Of a stretch of DNA of 41,895 nucleotides, positions 26,443-35,047 are shown one piece after another (position 1 is the first letter of the stretch; every line of letters begins with the position of its first letter). Location of the stretch: assembly GCA_022360015.1 (NCBI GenBank), contig JAKSDQ010000144.1:1-41895 (forward strand), read 5' to 3'. The DNA comes from Cytophagales bacterium (GTDB lineage: Bacteria; Bacteroidota; Bacteroidia; Cytophagales; Cyclobacteriaceae). Under the pieces are notes generated by a model, which was given only the letters and a program-made list of their open reading frames with translations, made no database searches and was not told the DNA's origin. The translations under genes were made by a program, and so were the position numbers.

Positions 26443-27258
26443 TTATGATTTCTTTAATTCTGCGATGATGTCTTCAGTAATTCCGGAAGAGGAGAAACCT
26501 CCATCGTGCATCAGGTTTTGCATAGTAACCATACGTGTCAGGTCTGAAAACAGGGTGACCACGTAGTTGGCACAATCTTCGGCCGAGGCATTTCCCAGGG
26601 GAGACATTTTATCTGCGTAATCAAAAAATACGTCAAAGCCCCCGACTCCGGTACCCGCTGTAGTCATGGTCGGTGATTGGGAAATGGTATTGACCCGCAC
26701 TTTTTTAGATTTGGCAAATCTGTATCCATAACTTCTGGCAATGGATTCCAAAACTGATTTTGCCTGAGCCATATCGGAGTAATCGGGAAAGGTTCTCTGA
26801 GCCGCAATGTAGCTAAGGGCCAGAATGGACCCCCATTCATTCATAGCATCTAACTTTTCTGCGGTTTGCATTACCTTATGAAATGATATCCCCGACACAT
26901 CCAGGGTTTTAAGAAACCAATCATAATTTAAATCACCATATGTTTTCTTTTTCCTCACATTCGGGCTCATTCCTATGGAATGCAAAACAAAATCGATTTT
27001 CCCGCCCAATAAATCCATAGATTCGTTAAACAGCTTTTCCAAATCTTCGGTGGAGGTAGCATCGGCAGGTATTACTTTAGCATGACAAATTTCAGCGAGC
27101 TGATTGATGGCCCCCATTCTCATGGCGATAGGAGCGTTGCTTAGGGTAAAAGTGGCGCCTTCTTCCCTGGCCTTTAAAGCCACTTTCCAGGCGATGGACT
27201 GCTCATCCAGGGCGCCGAAGATTATTCCTTTTTTACCTTCTAATAAATTGTATGCCAT
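26443..27258 (-). CDS. fabI: Enoyl-[acyl-carrier-protein] reductase FabI
   Basis: NADH-dependent last step of each fatty-acid elongation cycle. The SDR fold is 271 residues. N-terminal nucleotide motif GKKGIIFGALDEQSIAWKVA; NAD contact region HSIGMSP; catalytic residues Y150, Y160 and K167 in the arrangement SYIAAQRTFPDYSDMAQAK (Y-x6-K); substrate loop TISQSPTMTTAGTGVGG. This is the classical triclosan-target FabI class rather than FabK, FabL or FabV. A -7 promoter box lies about 32 bp upstream, so it is transcribed separately from recN, with ispE behind it. Confidence 0.96.
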   Translation of the reverse strand: MAYNLLEGKKGIIFGALDEQSIAWKVALKAREEGATFTLSNAPIAMRMGAINQLAEICHAKVIPADATSTEDLEKLFNESMDLLGGKIDFVLHSIGMSPNVRKKKTYGDLNYDWFLKTLDVSGISFHKVMQTAEKLDAMNEWGSILALSYIAAQRTFPDYSDMAQAKSVLESIARSYGYRFAKSKKVRVNTISQSPTMTTAGTGVGGFDVFFDYADKMSPLGNASAEDCANYVVTLFSDLTRMVTMQNLMHDGGFSSSGITEDIIAELKKS

Positions 27259-27289
27259 AGGTATAAATTAAATATGGGTTTTGACGGTG

Positions 27290-27297
27290 CAAAAATA
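27290..27297 (-). promoter_or_regulatory. -7 element for fabI-ispE
   Basis: Minus-strand TATTTTTG matches TAnnTTTG exactly and would start a transcript about 25 nt before the fabI ATG. It lies in the 57-bp gap between recN and fabI. No TTTG is seen at -33. Confidence 0.55.
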
Positions 27298-27315
27298 TAA
27301 ATTTATTCGAATAAT

Positions 27316-28971
27316 TCAGTTGACGCTCATTAATTCGCGGGCATTCTCAAATGCCGTGGCTGTCGGCTCGTCCCCACCGATCATTTTGGCGATTTCCAAC
27401 ACGCGTTCTTCGTCGGAAAGTTTTCTGATCTTACTGATGGCCTTGGAATCACTGTTATCTTTGAATACAAAGTAATGAGCATCTCCTTTAGCCGCAAATT
27501 GTGGCAGGTGACTGATGGCCACTACCTGGTGTTTTACAGCCATTTCTTTCATCATTTTGGCCATTTTGATGGCAATTTCACCGGAAATGCCCGCATCGAT
27601 TTCATCGAACACCATAGTTGGCAGGGATGTCTTTTGGGCCAGGAGGTATTTGATACAGAATAATAACCTGGAAAATTCCCCTCCTGAAGCTACTTTTTTC
27701 AGCGGTTGTGGTGTGATGCCTTTGTTGGCACTGAATAAAATGCTGATTTCATCAATTCCTGAGGCATTGGGCTCGATTTGACGCGAGGATATTTTTAGTG
27801 TCGCATCTTCCATGCCCAGATTTTTTAACAACCGTGTAATGGACTCCTCAATCTCCTTAAAGCATCGGGTTCTTGATTCTGATAATGCACGGCCTTTTTC
27901 CAGCAATTCTTTATGAAGGCTTTCCTTCAGTTTTCTGGCCTGTTGCAGTGCTTCCTCCATGTTTTCGGCTTTATCGATCTTTTGACTTAATTCCTTGTAG
28001 ATATTCAACAAGCCGGCAATATCGTCTACCTGGTGTTTTTGTTGAAGCCGGTAAATCAAACTCAGGCGGTCCTGAACCGCGGTGATTTTTTCGGGGTTGA
28101 ATTCCACTCGATCCTGGGCTTTTTCCAGATCGGAGGTCAGGTCTTTTAACTCAATAAGGCAATTGTCAATCCTGTTTTTGGCCGTCTCGTACTGGCTCGA
28201 AATTCTGGCAAGTCGACCCAACAATGTGGAAATGGTTTGCAAGTGGCTATTGATAGCCATTTCATCCTGGTCAAGAATTAACAGGCATTGATGCAATTTA
28301 CTTTTTATTTCCTCAGCATTTTCCAGGGTTTTTATCGCCTCCTCCAGCTCTGGCTGTTCATCTTCCTGCAGGTTAGCTTTTGCCAGTTCATCCAGTTGAA
28401 ACCTGAAATAATCTTCTTCTTTGGATATTTCTTTGGCGGTGTTCAATAGTTTTTGGTAGTCGCTTTGGGCTTTGGTGAAATTGTGAAAAGTGGATCGGTA
28501 TGCCAAAAAAAGCGCTTTGTTTTGTGCAAAACTGTCCACTAAATTCAGTTGAAACCGGTTTTCCCCTAAAAGCAGGTTATCATGTTGGGAATGGATATCA
28601 ACCAGGTATTCGCTCAAAGTTTTTAGCACATCCAGCGTCGCCGGAGTGTCGTTTACAAATGCCCTCGATTTGCCATTGGGGGTAATCTCTCTTCTGATAA
28701 TGGTAACGGGTTCATAATCCAGGTCCGATTGCCTGAACAAATCTTCCAGTTGATAATCTCCGATATTAAAACAGGCCTCGATAATGCACTTTTCATGTTG
28801 ATTAAAAAGTACTTTGGTATCGGCCCTCTTACCCAGTAGCAATCCCACCGCGCCGAGGATGATTGATTTTCCCGCACCGGTTTCACCGGTGATGATATTG
28901 AACCTTTTGGATGGATCAATCTTCAACTCTTTTATAAGGGCGTAATTTTTAATAAATAGGTTTTGAAGCAT
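27316..28971 (-). CDS. recN: DNA repair protein RecN
   Basis: SMC-like ATPase in double-strand break repair, 551 residues. Walker A is GETGAGKS (29-36) in NIITGETGAGKSIILGAVGL. A central coiled coil spans about 150-370 (QPELEEAIKTLENAEEIKSK, ITAVQDRLSLIYRLQQKHQV). The ABC signature is VASGGEFSRLLF, and Walker B is PTMVFDEIDAGISG. The C-terminal AIKMAKMMKEMAVKHQVVAISHLPQ carries the switch His. It is the last gene of the bamD-rpoZ-coaBC-porD-recN series and is separated from porD by 54 bp. Confidence 0.96.
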   Translation of the reverse strand: MLQNLFIKNYALIKELKIDPSKRFNIITGETGAGKSIILGAVGLLLGKRADTKVLFNQHEKCIIEACFNIGDYQLEDLFRQSDLDYEPVTIIRREITPNGKSRAFVNDTPATLDVLKTLSEYLVDIHSQHDNLLLGENRFQLNLVDSFAQNKALFLAYRSTFHNFTKAQSDYQKLLNTAKEISKEEDYFRFQLDELAKANLQEDEQPELEEAIKTLENAEEIKSKLHQCLLILDQDEMAINSHLQTISTLLGRLARISSQYETAKNRIDNCLIELKDLTSDLEKAQDRVEFNPEKITAVQDRLSLIYRLQQKHQVDDIAGLLNIYKELSQKIDKAENMEEALQQARKLKESLHKELLEKGRALSESRTRCFKEIEESITRLLKNLGMEDATLKISSRQIEPNASGIDEISILFSANKGITPQPLKKVASGGEFSRLLFCIKYLLAQKTSLPTMVFDEIDAGISGEIAIKMAKMMKEMAVKHQVVAISHLPQFAAKGDAHYFVFKDNSDSKAISKIRKLSDEERVLEIAKMIGGDEPTATAFENARELMSVN

Positions 28972-29025
28972 TAAAATTATATCTTATCCTGGATTGCCTT
29001 TTAAAAATAAGAATAATCAGGGAGA

Positions 29026-29943
29026 TTAGTTACTTAAAATCTCTTGATAATCTGAAGTTTTTGTAGGTTGCAATTGTGCTAATATTTCGTAAGCCTGTCT
29101 TCTCACTGTCAGGTCGCCTTCAGAAAAAATATTGATTAATTCATCGGATTTCGCATATAAGAACAGGATAATAATGTAGGCATTGGGGTTTGCCTGAAAG
29201 GCAGTCCGGATTTTTTTCAAGGAATCCAGAATAGATTTCCTGCTTTCATCAGGGGATTGGTCAAAGGTATCCAGCCCCAAACGGTGGTAATCATACATGG
29301 CTTCCCTGGCACTTTGTAACTGGGGGCTGTTTAAATTTTCAGCGAGCCAGTAACGATTTCTCGGAGGCGATACAAATTGCTTCCAACCATTGCCACCGAA
29401 TTGCTGGTCGGCGTTATTAGCTATATTTCTGGCTTTTTCAAAATATTGTGTACCACCGAATTTGCTAAAAGAATCATAATCAATGCCGATGATAATGTAA
29501 GCGTAATAAGCTAAAATGGCTGTAATGTTGTTTTGAAGGCTATTCTCGTTAAATTCCAGCGGCTGTGAGGTAACATAGTCGAAATTCCAGTTGTTGTCTG
29601 CATAATTTTGTGCCATATTCAGCAGAATGGATTCATAATTTGTATTGTAAATGGGTCTGGCGGACTGGATTTGTACTGCCGCCTCAAAACTGCTCACCGA
29701 GTTCATTTTTTCAATAGTAATCACCAGGTTACAATCGATTCGTTCCTCTATGCTAAAGTTGTCATTAGTCCATTTCCGGGTATTCAAAAACTGTGAGAAC
29801 GCCGTTTCCATGTCCCTGAATACTGCCCGTTCAGAAGTTTGGACCCTCGGGCCAAGGTTGACCACTACATTGGCGTTCAGTTCCTGCCCGTAGGAAGTAA
29901 TCAGGCTAAACAATACCAGCAAAGAGCATAACACTTTTTTCAT
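29026..29943 (-). CDS. porD: Type IX secretion system protein PorD (DUF4835)
   Basis: Exported protein of 305 residues with a signal peptide (MKKVLCSLLVLFSLITSYGQ, cleavage around 20). DUF4835 blocks are visible: ANVVVNLGPRVQTSERAVF, FEAAVQIQSARPIYNT, LAYYAYIIIGIDYDSFSKFGG and FKQFVSPPRNRYWLAENLN-like sequence near 195-215 (WKQFVSPPRNRYW). PorD is needed for T9SS function or assembly in Porphyromonas; its biochemical role is not defined. Its ATG overlaps the coaBC TGA in an ATGA (29940-29943). A T9SS cargo-type protein is encoded about 2.5 kb upstream. Confidence 0.88.
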   Translation of the reverse strand: MKKVLCSLLVLFSLITSYGQELNANVVVNLGPRVQTSERAVFRDMETAFSQFLNTRKWTNDNFSIEERIDCNLVITIEKMNSVSSFEAAVQIQSARPIYNTNYESILLNMAQNYADNNWNFDYVTSQPLEFNENSLQNNITAILAYYAYIIIGIDYDSFSKFGGTQYFEKARNIANNADQQFGGNGWKQFVSPPRNRYWLAENLNSPQLQSAREAMYDYHRLGLDTFDQSPDESRKSILDSLKKIRTAFQANPNAYIIILFLYAKSDELINIFSEGDLTVRRQAYEILAQLQPTKTSDYQEILSN

Positions 29944-31136
29944 GGAAGTTTGGCGCTAATAGCATTAATAATATCTTCTGCCACGTCTTTTTTACTTTTT
30001 AACTCAAAATTACGGGAATTATTTTCGTCAATAATAGTAATTTTGTTGGTATCATGGCCAAAACCGGCCCCATCGTCCCTGAGGGAGTTTAAGACAATTA
30101 AGTCGAAATTTTTTGAAGTCAGTTTCTTCCGCGCATTATCGGTTTCATTTTCTGTTTCGAGGGCAAACCCTACATTGATCTGATGAGGTTTTTTCATTTT
30201 GCCCAGTTCCAGGGCTATGTCATGTGTTTTTACCAGGGTGATTGTTAGCCCATTTTTCTCTTTTTTAATTTTTTGTACGGATTTATCCCTGGGGGTATAA
30301 TCTGCCACAGCCGCTGCCAGTATGGCAACCTCCGACTGTTCATAATGTTTTATACTCTGCCGGTACATTTCCTCTGCGGAATTAACCCGGATTAACCTGA
30401 TGTTAGGGTGGTCAACTGTCAGACTTGTCGGCCCGCTTACCAGGGTAACTTCCGCCCCTTTGTCAGCCATGCTGTTAGCCAGTGCGTAGCCCATTTTACC
30501 GGAAGAATGATTGCCGATGAATCTTACAGGATCGATTTGTTCATGTGTAGGCCCCGCTGTTATTAATACTTTTTTCCCTTTGAAACGGTCATTGGCAGAA
30601 AAATGGTTTTCCAGGTGCTCTATAATGTGCTCCGGCTCAGCCATCCGCCCATTTCCGATTAATCCACTGGCTAACTCCCCGAATTCCGCTTCAATGATAT
30701 GATTGCCATACTCGTTCAAATCTGACAGGTTTTTGCGGGTGGCGGGATGCTGATACATGTCCAAATCCATTGCCGGAGCAAGAAAAACAGGACATCTTGC
30801 CGATAAATAAGTGGCTAGCAACAGGTTGTCACACAGCCCTTGGGCCATTTTAGCAAGGGTGTTGGCGCTGGCGGGCGCTATCAGTAAGGCATCTGCCCAC
30901 AACCCAAGCTCCACATGATTGTTCCACTCACCCGTATCATCTTTCTTGAAATCAACCAATACCGGATTTTTGGACAAAGTGGCCAAGGTCAGGGGGGTAA
31001 TAAATTCAACAGCAGCGGCTGTCAAAATGATTTTTACCTCTGCACCTTGTTTGATGAGCAACCTCGTAAGTATCGCCGCTTTGTAGGCAGCGATACTGCC
31101 GCATACTCCCAAAACAATTTTTTTATTGCGGAGCAT
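29940..31136 (-). CDS. coaBC: Bifunctional phosphopantothenoylcysteine decarboxylase / phosphopantothenate-cysteine ligase
   Basis: Two consecutive steps of coenzyme A synthesis. The CoaC half (about 1-185) is a flavoprotein with VCGSIAAYKA, catalytic H74 in WNNHVELGLWADALLIAPASANT, PAMDLDMYQHPA and the substrate-clamp region with GCLASG-like FGELASGLIGNGRM. The CoaB half (about 188-398) shows VLITAGPTHEQIDPVRFIGNHSSGKMG and AAVADYTPRDKSVQKIKK for CTP and acyl-cytidylate handling. At 398 residues it is the usual size. It overlaps porD by 4 bp and follows rpoZ by 11 bp. Confidence 0.96.
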   Translation of the reverse strand: MLRNKKIVLGVCGSIAAYKAAILTRLLIKQGAEVKIILTAAAVEFITPLTLATLSKNPVLVDFKKDDTGEWNNHVELGLWADALLIAPASANTLAKMAQGLCDNLLLATYLSARCPVFLAPAMDLDMYQHPATRKNLSDLNEYGNHIIEAEFGELASGLIGNGRMAEPEHIIEHLENHFSANDRFKGKKVLITAGPTHEQIDPVRFIGNHSSGKMGYALANSMADKGAEVTLVSGPTSLTVDHPNIRLIRVNSAEEMYRQSIKHYEQSEVAILAAAVADYTPRDKSVQKIKKEKNGLTITLVKTHDIALELGKMKKPHQINVGFALETENETDNARKKLTSKNFDLIVLNSLRDDGAGFGHDTNKITIIDENNSRNFELKSKKDVAEDIINAISAKLP

Positions 31137-31147
31137 GCTTCCATGTT

Positions 31148-31459
31148 TTATTTGGGATCTTCGTCGGCCTGACGAAACATAATTTCTCCTTCCAGAAACT
31201 CTTCTGTGGCCACACTGGTGGGCTTTGGCATCCTTTCATAGAATTTGGAAATCTCAATTTGTTCCCTGTTTTCAAATATCTCTTCCAGGTTATCCACCGT
31301 GCTTGCAAATTCTGCTAATTTGCTGTTAAGCTCTTCTTTCATTTTAGTAGATATTTGCCTTGCTCTCTTAGAAATTATAGCTACCGATTCATATATGTTG
31401 CCGGTAGGCCTGGAAATTTCAGCCAGGTCCCTTGTGATAATTGATGATTGTATCGCCAT
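31148..31459 (-). CDS. rpoZ: RNA polymerase omega/Rpb6-type subunit
   Basis: Small RNA polymerase subunit of 103 residues in the Bacteroidota form. The N-terminal part carries the Rpb6/omega signature: GNIYESVAIISKRARQIS followed by the helix KMKEELNSKLAEFA. The C-terminal 35 residues (KFYERMPKPTSVATEEFLEG) are a lineage-specific extension. Its place between bamD and coaBC is a conserved gene order in the phylum and supports the call. Gap to bamD 14 bp, to coaBC 11 bp. Confidence 0.9.
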   Translation of the reverse strand: MAIQSSIITRDLAEISRPTGNIYESVAIISKRARQISTKMKEELNSKLAEFASTVDNLEEIFENREQIEISKFYERMPKPTSVATEEFLEGEIMFRQADEDPK

Positions 31460-31473
31460 AATTTAATGTTTAT

Positions 31474-32307
31474 TTACAGATTGCCATTGGCTTCTTTTTT
31501 GCTCAACTGGTCAATGCTTTCTTTATAAATATTTTCTGCCTTCTTCAAATATACGCTTTCCGGATAAAAATCAATAAAAGTTTCACAGAGTTTAAGCGCT
31601 TCCTTAAACCTTTCTTTTTGTTTAAGCGGGACACTCTGCTGTGCAAGCCTGAATTTGGCATCTAGTCTAAGGTAATTAATCTCTTCGTTTCTTTTTGAGT
31701 CAGGAAAATCCTTTTCAAAATTCTCAAAAGCAATGATGGCCGCTTTCAGGTTTCTCGGATCATAATCCTTTAGTTTGTAATATTCTTTCGCGTTGAAATA
31801 GGCCTTGTCTTCCAGCTTCTCCCTCAACCTGTTAATAATATTGTTGCCCTGCTCCTTGTACTCGGTTTGCGGATATTTGTTCAGAAAATTCTGCATGGCT
31901 TCTACCGCTTCAAACGTACTTGACTGGTCGAGATTAAAAGCCGGGGAATCCAGGAATAATGAATAGGCATGCATGTACATACTTTCTTCTGCAAACTCAC
32001 TTCTTGAATAGGTTTGATAAAACAGCTTGAAATAATAGGCACTTTGAATATATAACTTTTGATGAAAATGGGAATAAGCGTAATAGTATTGCGCCTTTTC
32101 GGCTCTTTTGTCACCTCTCAAGAGGGGCAATATCTGTTCCAGTAATACACTGGACCGGTAGTAATCCTTTTTATCAAAATATTCAATAGCAGCCTTGTAC
32201 TTTGCCTCCAGATCATCACTTTTTTCGATTTTTCTGAATTGGGAGCAATAGGAAAGGAATAGGAATATAACCAGAATGAAATATACGTATTGCTTCGATT
32301 TTAACAT
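31474..32307 (-). CDS. bamD: Outer-membrane assembly lipoprotein BamD
   Basis: Lipoprotein partner of BamA in outer-membrane beta-barrel insertion, 277 residues. The signal sequence ends in a lipobox-like LFLSYC with C21 as the lipidated residue. The mature part is a run of TPR-like helical hairpins: AAIEYFDKKDYYRSSVLLEQIL, AQYYYAYSHFHQKLYIQSAYYFKLF, AVEAMQNFLNKYPQTEYKEQ and FKEALKLCETFIDFYPES. It is the first gene of the leftward cluster with rpoZ, coaBC, porD and recN. A perfect -7 box is only 7 bp from the start codon. Confidence 0.92.
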   Translation of the reverse strand: MLKSKQYVYFILVIFLFLSYCSQFRKIEKSDDLEAKYKAAIEYFDKKDYYRSSVLLEQILPLLRGDKRAEKAQYYYAYSHFHQKLYIQSAYYFKLFYQTYSRSEFAEESMYMHAYSLFLDSPAFNLDQSSTFEAVEAMQNFLNKYPQTEYKEQGNNIINRLREKLEDKAYFNAKEYYKLKDYDPRNLKAAIIAFENFEKDFPDSKRNEEINYLRLDAKFRLAQQSVPLKQKERFKEALKLCETFIDFYPESVYLKKAENIYKESIDQLSKKEANGNL

Positions 32308-32314
32308 GCGGGTG

Positions 32315-32322
32315 CAAATATA
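32315..32322 (-). promoter_or_regulatory. -7 element for the bamD operon
   Basis: Minus-strand TATATTTG matches TAnnTTTG exactly. Only seven bases (CACCCGC) separate it from the bamD ATG, so transcription from it would give a leaderless or almost leaderless mRNA. No exact TTTG is seen at -33; a TTTA-like stretch is near. Confidence 0.55.
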
Positions 32323-32415
32323 AAGTACTCAGTAAAAATAAACTAGTAAGGTGGATTTTTGTTGCTAAACTGTTATACTGGAACTAATGCATAAAGGGGC
32401 AAAAAGGTTGCCCGT

Positions 32416-33138
32416 TTATCTTTTAATGATAAACTTTTTTGTGATCGCATTGTCATTATCGATGTACACGGAATAGAAATATACGCCAGGGTTTAAATCT
32501 TCAGTATTGATTACCAGGGATTGATCGAAAGAAGATAATTCATATTCACCTACTTTACCTCCAAGGACGTTGTGAAGCACTATTTTAACATCTTTTTCAT
32601 CATTCAGAATGCTGTAATCAATAGCAGCGGAATTACTGACCGGATTTGGATAGACATTGCTGATTTGAATATTTTTATTGTTCAGCATCAGACTTTTAGG
32701 CTTTTTTTCAAGCACTTTATATAATACCTCAAATTCTACCGCATCCAGGGGGTTGTTTTTATCATAAAAAACATAAGTAACGGTGCTTTGTGCCTCTGTT
32801 ATACCTGCAAGCAATACACTGTTGAATTTACTGGTAGTTTGTCCAGGCTCCAGCATGATCGATCTGGGTAGTAAATCTACTTTGGTATCAAAGCAATCGT
32901 CACCCCAACAGAAATAGTGGCTTTGTCCTGAACTGATTTGCTTTTCAGCTCTTTTAACGGTAAGTAAAATGGGTTTATCGGAACGGTTTCTGATTTTGAA
33001 GTTATTGTTGATTTTTGAGCCAATAGTACCTATAACCTCTTTTTGGGCTTCCACAATTTCTATACTCTGGGCCCAATTAAAATCCAGGGCAAAAAAGAAC
33101 AGAAAAATTAACAGGACTATGAATTTTGTAAATTTCAC
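32416..33138 (-). CDS. Secreted protein with T9SS type A C-terminal sorting domain
   Basis: A 240-residue secreted protein. Signal peptide MKFTKFIVLLIFLFFFALDF.. (cleavage near NWAQ). A small beta-sandwich-like domain (about 24-155) has two cysteines in FCWGDDCFD, likely a disulfide. The type A sorting domain (about 160-240) carries ISNVYPNPVSNSAAIDY, LHNVLGGKVGEYEL, LNPGVYFYSVYIDN and the terminal KKFIIKR. It would be exported by Sec and then by T9SS. The start is GTG (33136-33138), directly after an in-frame TGA, so no longer form exists. The function of the N-terminal domain is unknown. It is a single gene in its own unit. Confidence 0.88.
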   Translation of the reverse strand: MKFTKFIVLLIFLFFFALDFNWAQSIEIVEAQKEVIGTIGSKINNNFKIRNRSDKPILLTVKRAEKQISSGQSHYFCWGDDCFDTKVDLLPRSIMLEPGQTTSKFNSVLLAGITEAQSTVTYVFYDKNNPLDAVEFEVLYKVLEKKPKSLMLNNKNIQISNVYPNPVSNSAAIDYSILNDEKDVKIVLHNVLGGKVGEYELSSFDQSLVINTEDLNPGVYFYSVYIDNDNAITKKFIIKR

Positions 33139-33329
33139 TCAAATTATCTCTTGACTTAATATACTTTTTAAAAGTACGCTTTATTCATGTAAAAGTTGTT
33201 AAAACTTATTCAATTTAACTTACGTTAACAAAATTTTTTTGAAAGCGATTCGTTATGGGTACTTTTGGGATGAAAACTCATTAATTTAATGAATTTCTTG
33301 GATATAAGCAAGGAATTCTTGATATAGTC

Positions 33330-34907
33330 TCATTCTTCAGGGCGAATTCTCTTTTTCCGGGCCGTAGTTTTTTTGTCAATTACCTCCTCAACCTTACTTT
33401 CACCATATATCACTTCATTTTTAGTGGGTTTTTCATCTTGTCGCCAGCGATAATCCTTTAACCGGGTGTCAGGTTCTTCCATTTCATGTGGTGGGATCAA
33501 AGTTGCGTCAGGATTCACATAAGTATTAATGCTGTTGACCTCTCCTTCCTTGAACAATATACGCATGTCACTGCACACAATTTTGTTCATACCGAACAGG
33601 ATCGTATCATTTTCAGCGACGAAATAAATGCTTTCCGCATTTCCGAATACATCGACCTTATTAATCTCATTTTCTTCAAAATAAGCGATCATGTCCCGTC
33701 CTTTTATTTGATTGTGGCGGATCAGTAACGAGTCGAGCGAAATAACGAAGGCATTCTGTGTCATATTCATCCGGTCAATCTGATCGTTGCGGATAACCAT
33801 ATTGATGGAGTCGGCTACAATTTGGTTCCCACCGTTCCAGATAATAGGGTCATTGTAAAAATAGATGATAGAGTCTGCCTGGTGATAGGCCAGCGAATCT
33901 GCCTTTCCCTGCATATCTGTGTGATACACTTTCACGTTATTAAAGGCTAACAGCCTTTTTTTACGGGGGTCTATGTTATCAATTGAAACCAGTGTATCGG
34001 CCGATAAATACAGCGTATCATCTTTGAATGCTTTTTTCATCAGTGCATTTCCATAAACTTTGGTAATGCTGTCCGCGGCCCAGTATTTGCCAAAATCGCC
34101 CAATATAATCACTTTATCTTTTTCACTAATCACCTTGACATTGCCGGTGGAGGTATAGAATTTGTTTAAATCATCAAAATCCAACGCATCACCTTCCAGT
34201 ATCTGGTCACCGCTTTCAATCACACCTTTTTCAATTTCAGATTTTTCAATCCTGGTAATATATTTACCCTTATGGGCATTTAGCGTGGTGCCGTCTTTTT
34301 TCACAATCCTGGTCGGCCCCCTGAAATAAGCGATATCAGCGTTAAGGTCATACTGCAGGGTATCACCGGTAATCACCGCTTCGGGTGTTGTCAGCTCGGC
34401 GTTGTCCTTAAACGAGGAGAACTTGGTACGGGTATCATAATAGCCTTTATCACTGATCAGGACGTTTTTACTATCCACAACTTTCCCTCCATTGAAGTAA
34501 TATGCCAACTTGCCCGGCATATCATAGTCAAGAAAATCGGTATAAATGGTAATTGAATCATCTTTGTAGACCACATCTTCCCTGAATTGCGCCAACTTTG
34601 TATTGCCATTATAAAAAAGTTTCTTGCCGGTAATGGTAATGGAGTCTCCCTGCAGAATCTTTACATGCCCGATGGCCTCCATGGTGTTGGTACGGTCAAA
34701 ACTATATGCAGTGTCGCAATATATGATGGTGTTTTCATGAATAAACTTAGCGTTGCCAAATAGTTTGGTGTATTCTTCCCCGTTCCTAGCGCCGTTTTTC
34801 AATGAATCCGCATGCTGGATTTTGATTCGGTATTTTTTTTGTCCATAGGTAGATTGAATGGCACCCAAACAACAAAAAAAAAGCAAGATGTATTTTAGAT
34901 CCTTCAT
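33330..34907 (-). CDS. OstA/LptA-like protein
   Basis: Periplasmic LPS-transport-type protein of 525 residues with a signal peptide (MKDLKYILLFFCCLGAIQST, then YGQ). The mature part is a long series of short strands in the OstA pattern: GNAKFIHENTIIYCDTAYSF, AIGHVKILQGDSITITGKKLFY, AQFREDVVYKDDSITIYTDFLDY, TGNVKVISEKDKVIILG. There are many more repeats than in the about 180-residue E. coli LptA. It probably forms or extends the periplasmic LPS bridge, with a basic C-terminal tail (TTARKKRIRPEE). The ATG at 34907 is chosen over a TTG three codons upstream. It is divergent from tilS. Confidence 0.85.
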   Translation of the reverse strand: MKDLKYILLFFCCLGAIQSTYGQKKYRIKIQHADSLKNGARNGEEYTKLFGNAKFIHENTIIYCDTAYSFDRTNTMEAIGHVKILQGDSITITGKKLFYNGNTKLAQFREDVVYKDDSITIYTDFLDYDMPGKLAYYFNGGKVVDSKNVLISDKGYYDTRTKFSSFKDNAELTTPEAVITGDTLQYDLNADIAYFRGPTRIVKKDGTTLNAHKGKYITRIEKSEIEKGVIESGDQILEGDALDFDDLNKFYTSTGNVKVISEKDKVIILGDFGKYWAADSITKVYGNALMKKAFKDDTLYLSADTLVSIDNIDPRKKRLLAFNNVKVYHTDMQGKADSLAYHQADSIIYFYNDPIIWNGGNQIVADSINMVIRNDQIDRMNMTQNAFVISLDSLLIRHNQIKGRDMIAYFEENEINKVDVFGNAESIYFVAENDTILFGMNKIVCSDMRILFKEGEVNSINTYVNPDATLIPPHEMEEPDTRLKDYRWRQDEKPTKNEVIYGESKVEEVIDKKTTARKKRIRPEE

Positions 34908-34920
34908 TAATATCAATTAA

Positions 34921-34928
34921 CAAAGTTA
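34921..34928 (-). promoter_or_regulatory. -7 element for the OstA-like gene
   Basis: Minus-strand TAACTTTG matches TAnnTTTG exactly, 13 bp before the chosen ATG, predicting a very short leader. The -33 TTTG is not found at the expected distance. Confidence 0.5.
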
Positions 34929-34975
34929 TGCAAAAAAGATTGTTTTATGGGTTAGGATACATTGGAATTTGATTA

Positions 34976-35014
34976 GCTTCGTAATTCTATTAACAGAATT
35001 GGCAAAAACGAAGC
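34976..35014. promoter_or_regulatory. Nested inverted repeat in the OstA-like/tilS divergent region
   Basis: Outer arms GCTTCG (34976-34981) / CGAAGC (35009-35014) enclose inner arms AATTCT (34983-34988) / AGAATT (34995-35000). It sits between the two divergent starts and could be an operator or an RNA structure. No regulator can be named. Confidence 0.35.
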
Positions 35015-35047
35015 CAAACTTTTAGTTTACAGGGTATATTGCCTATT

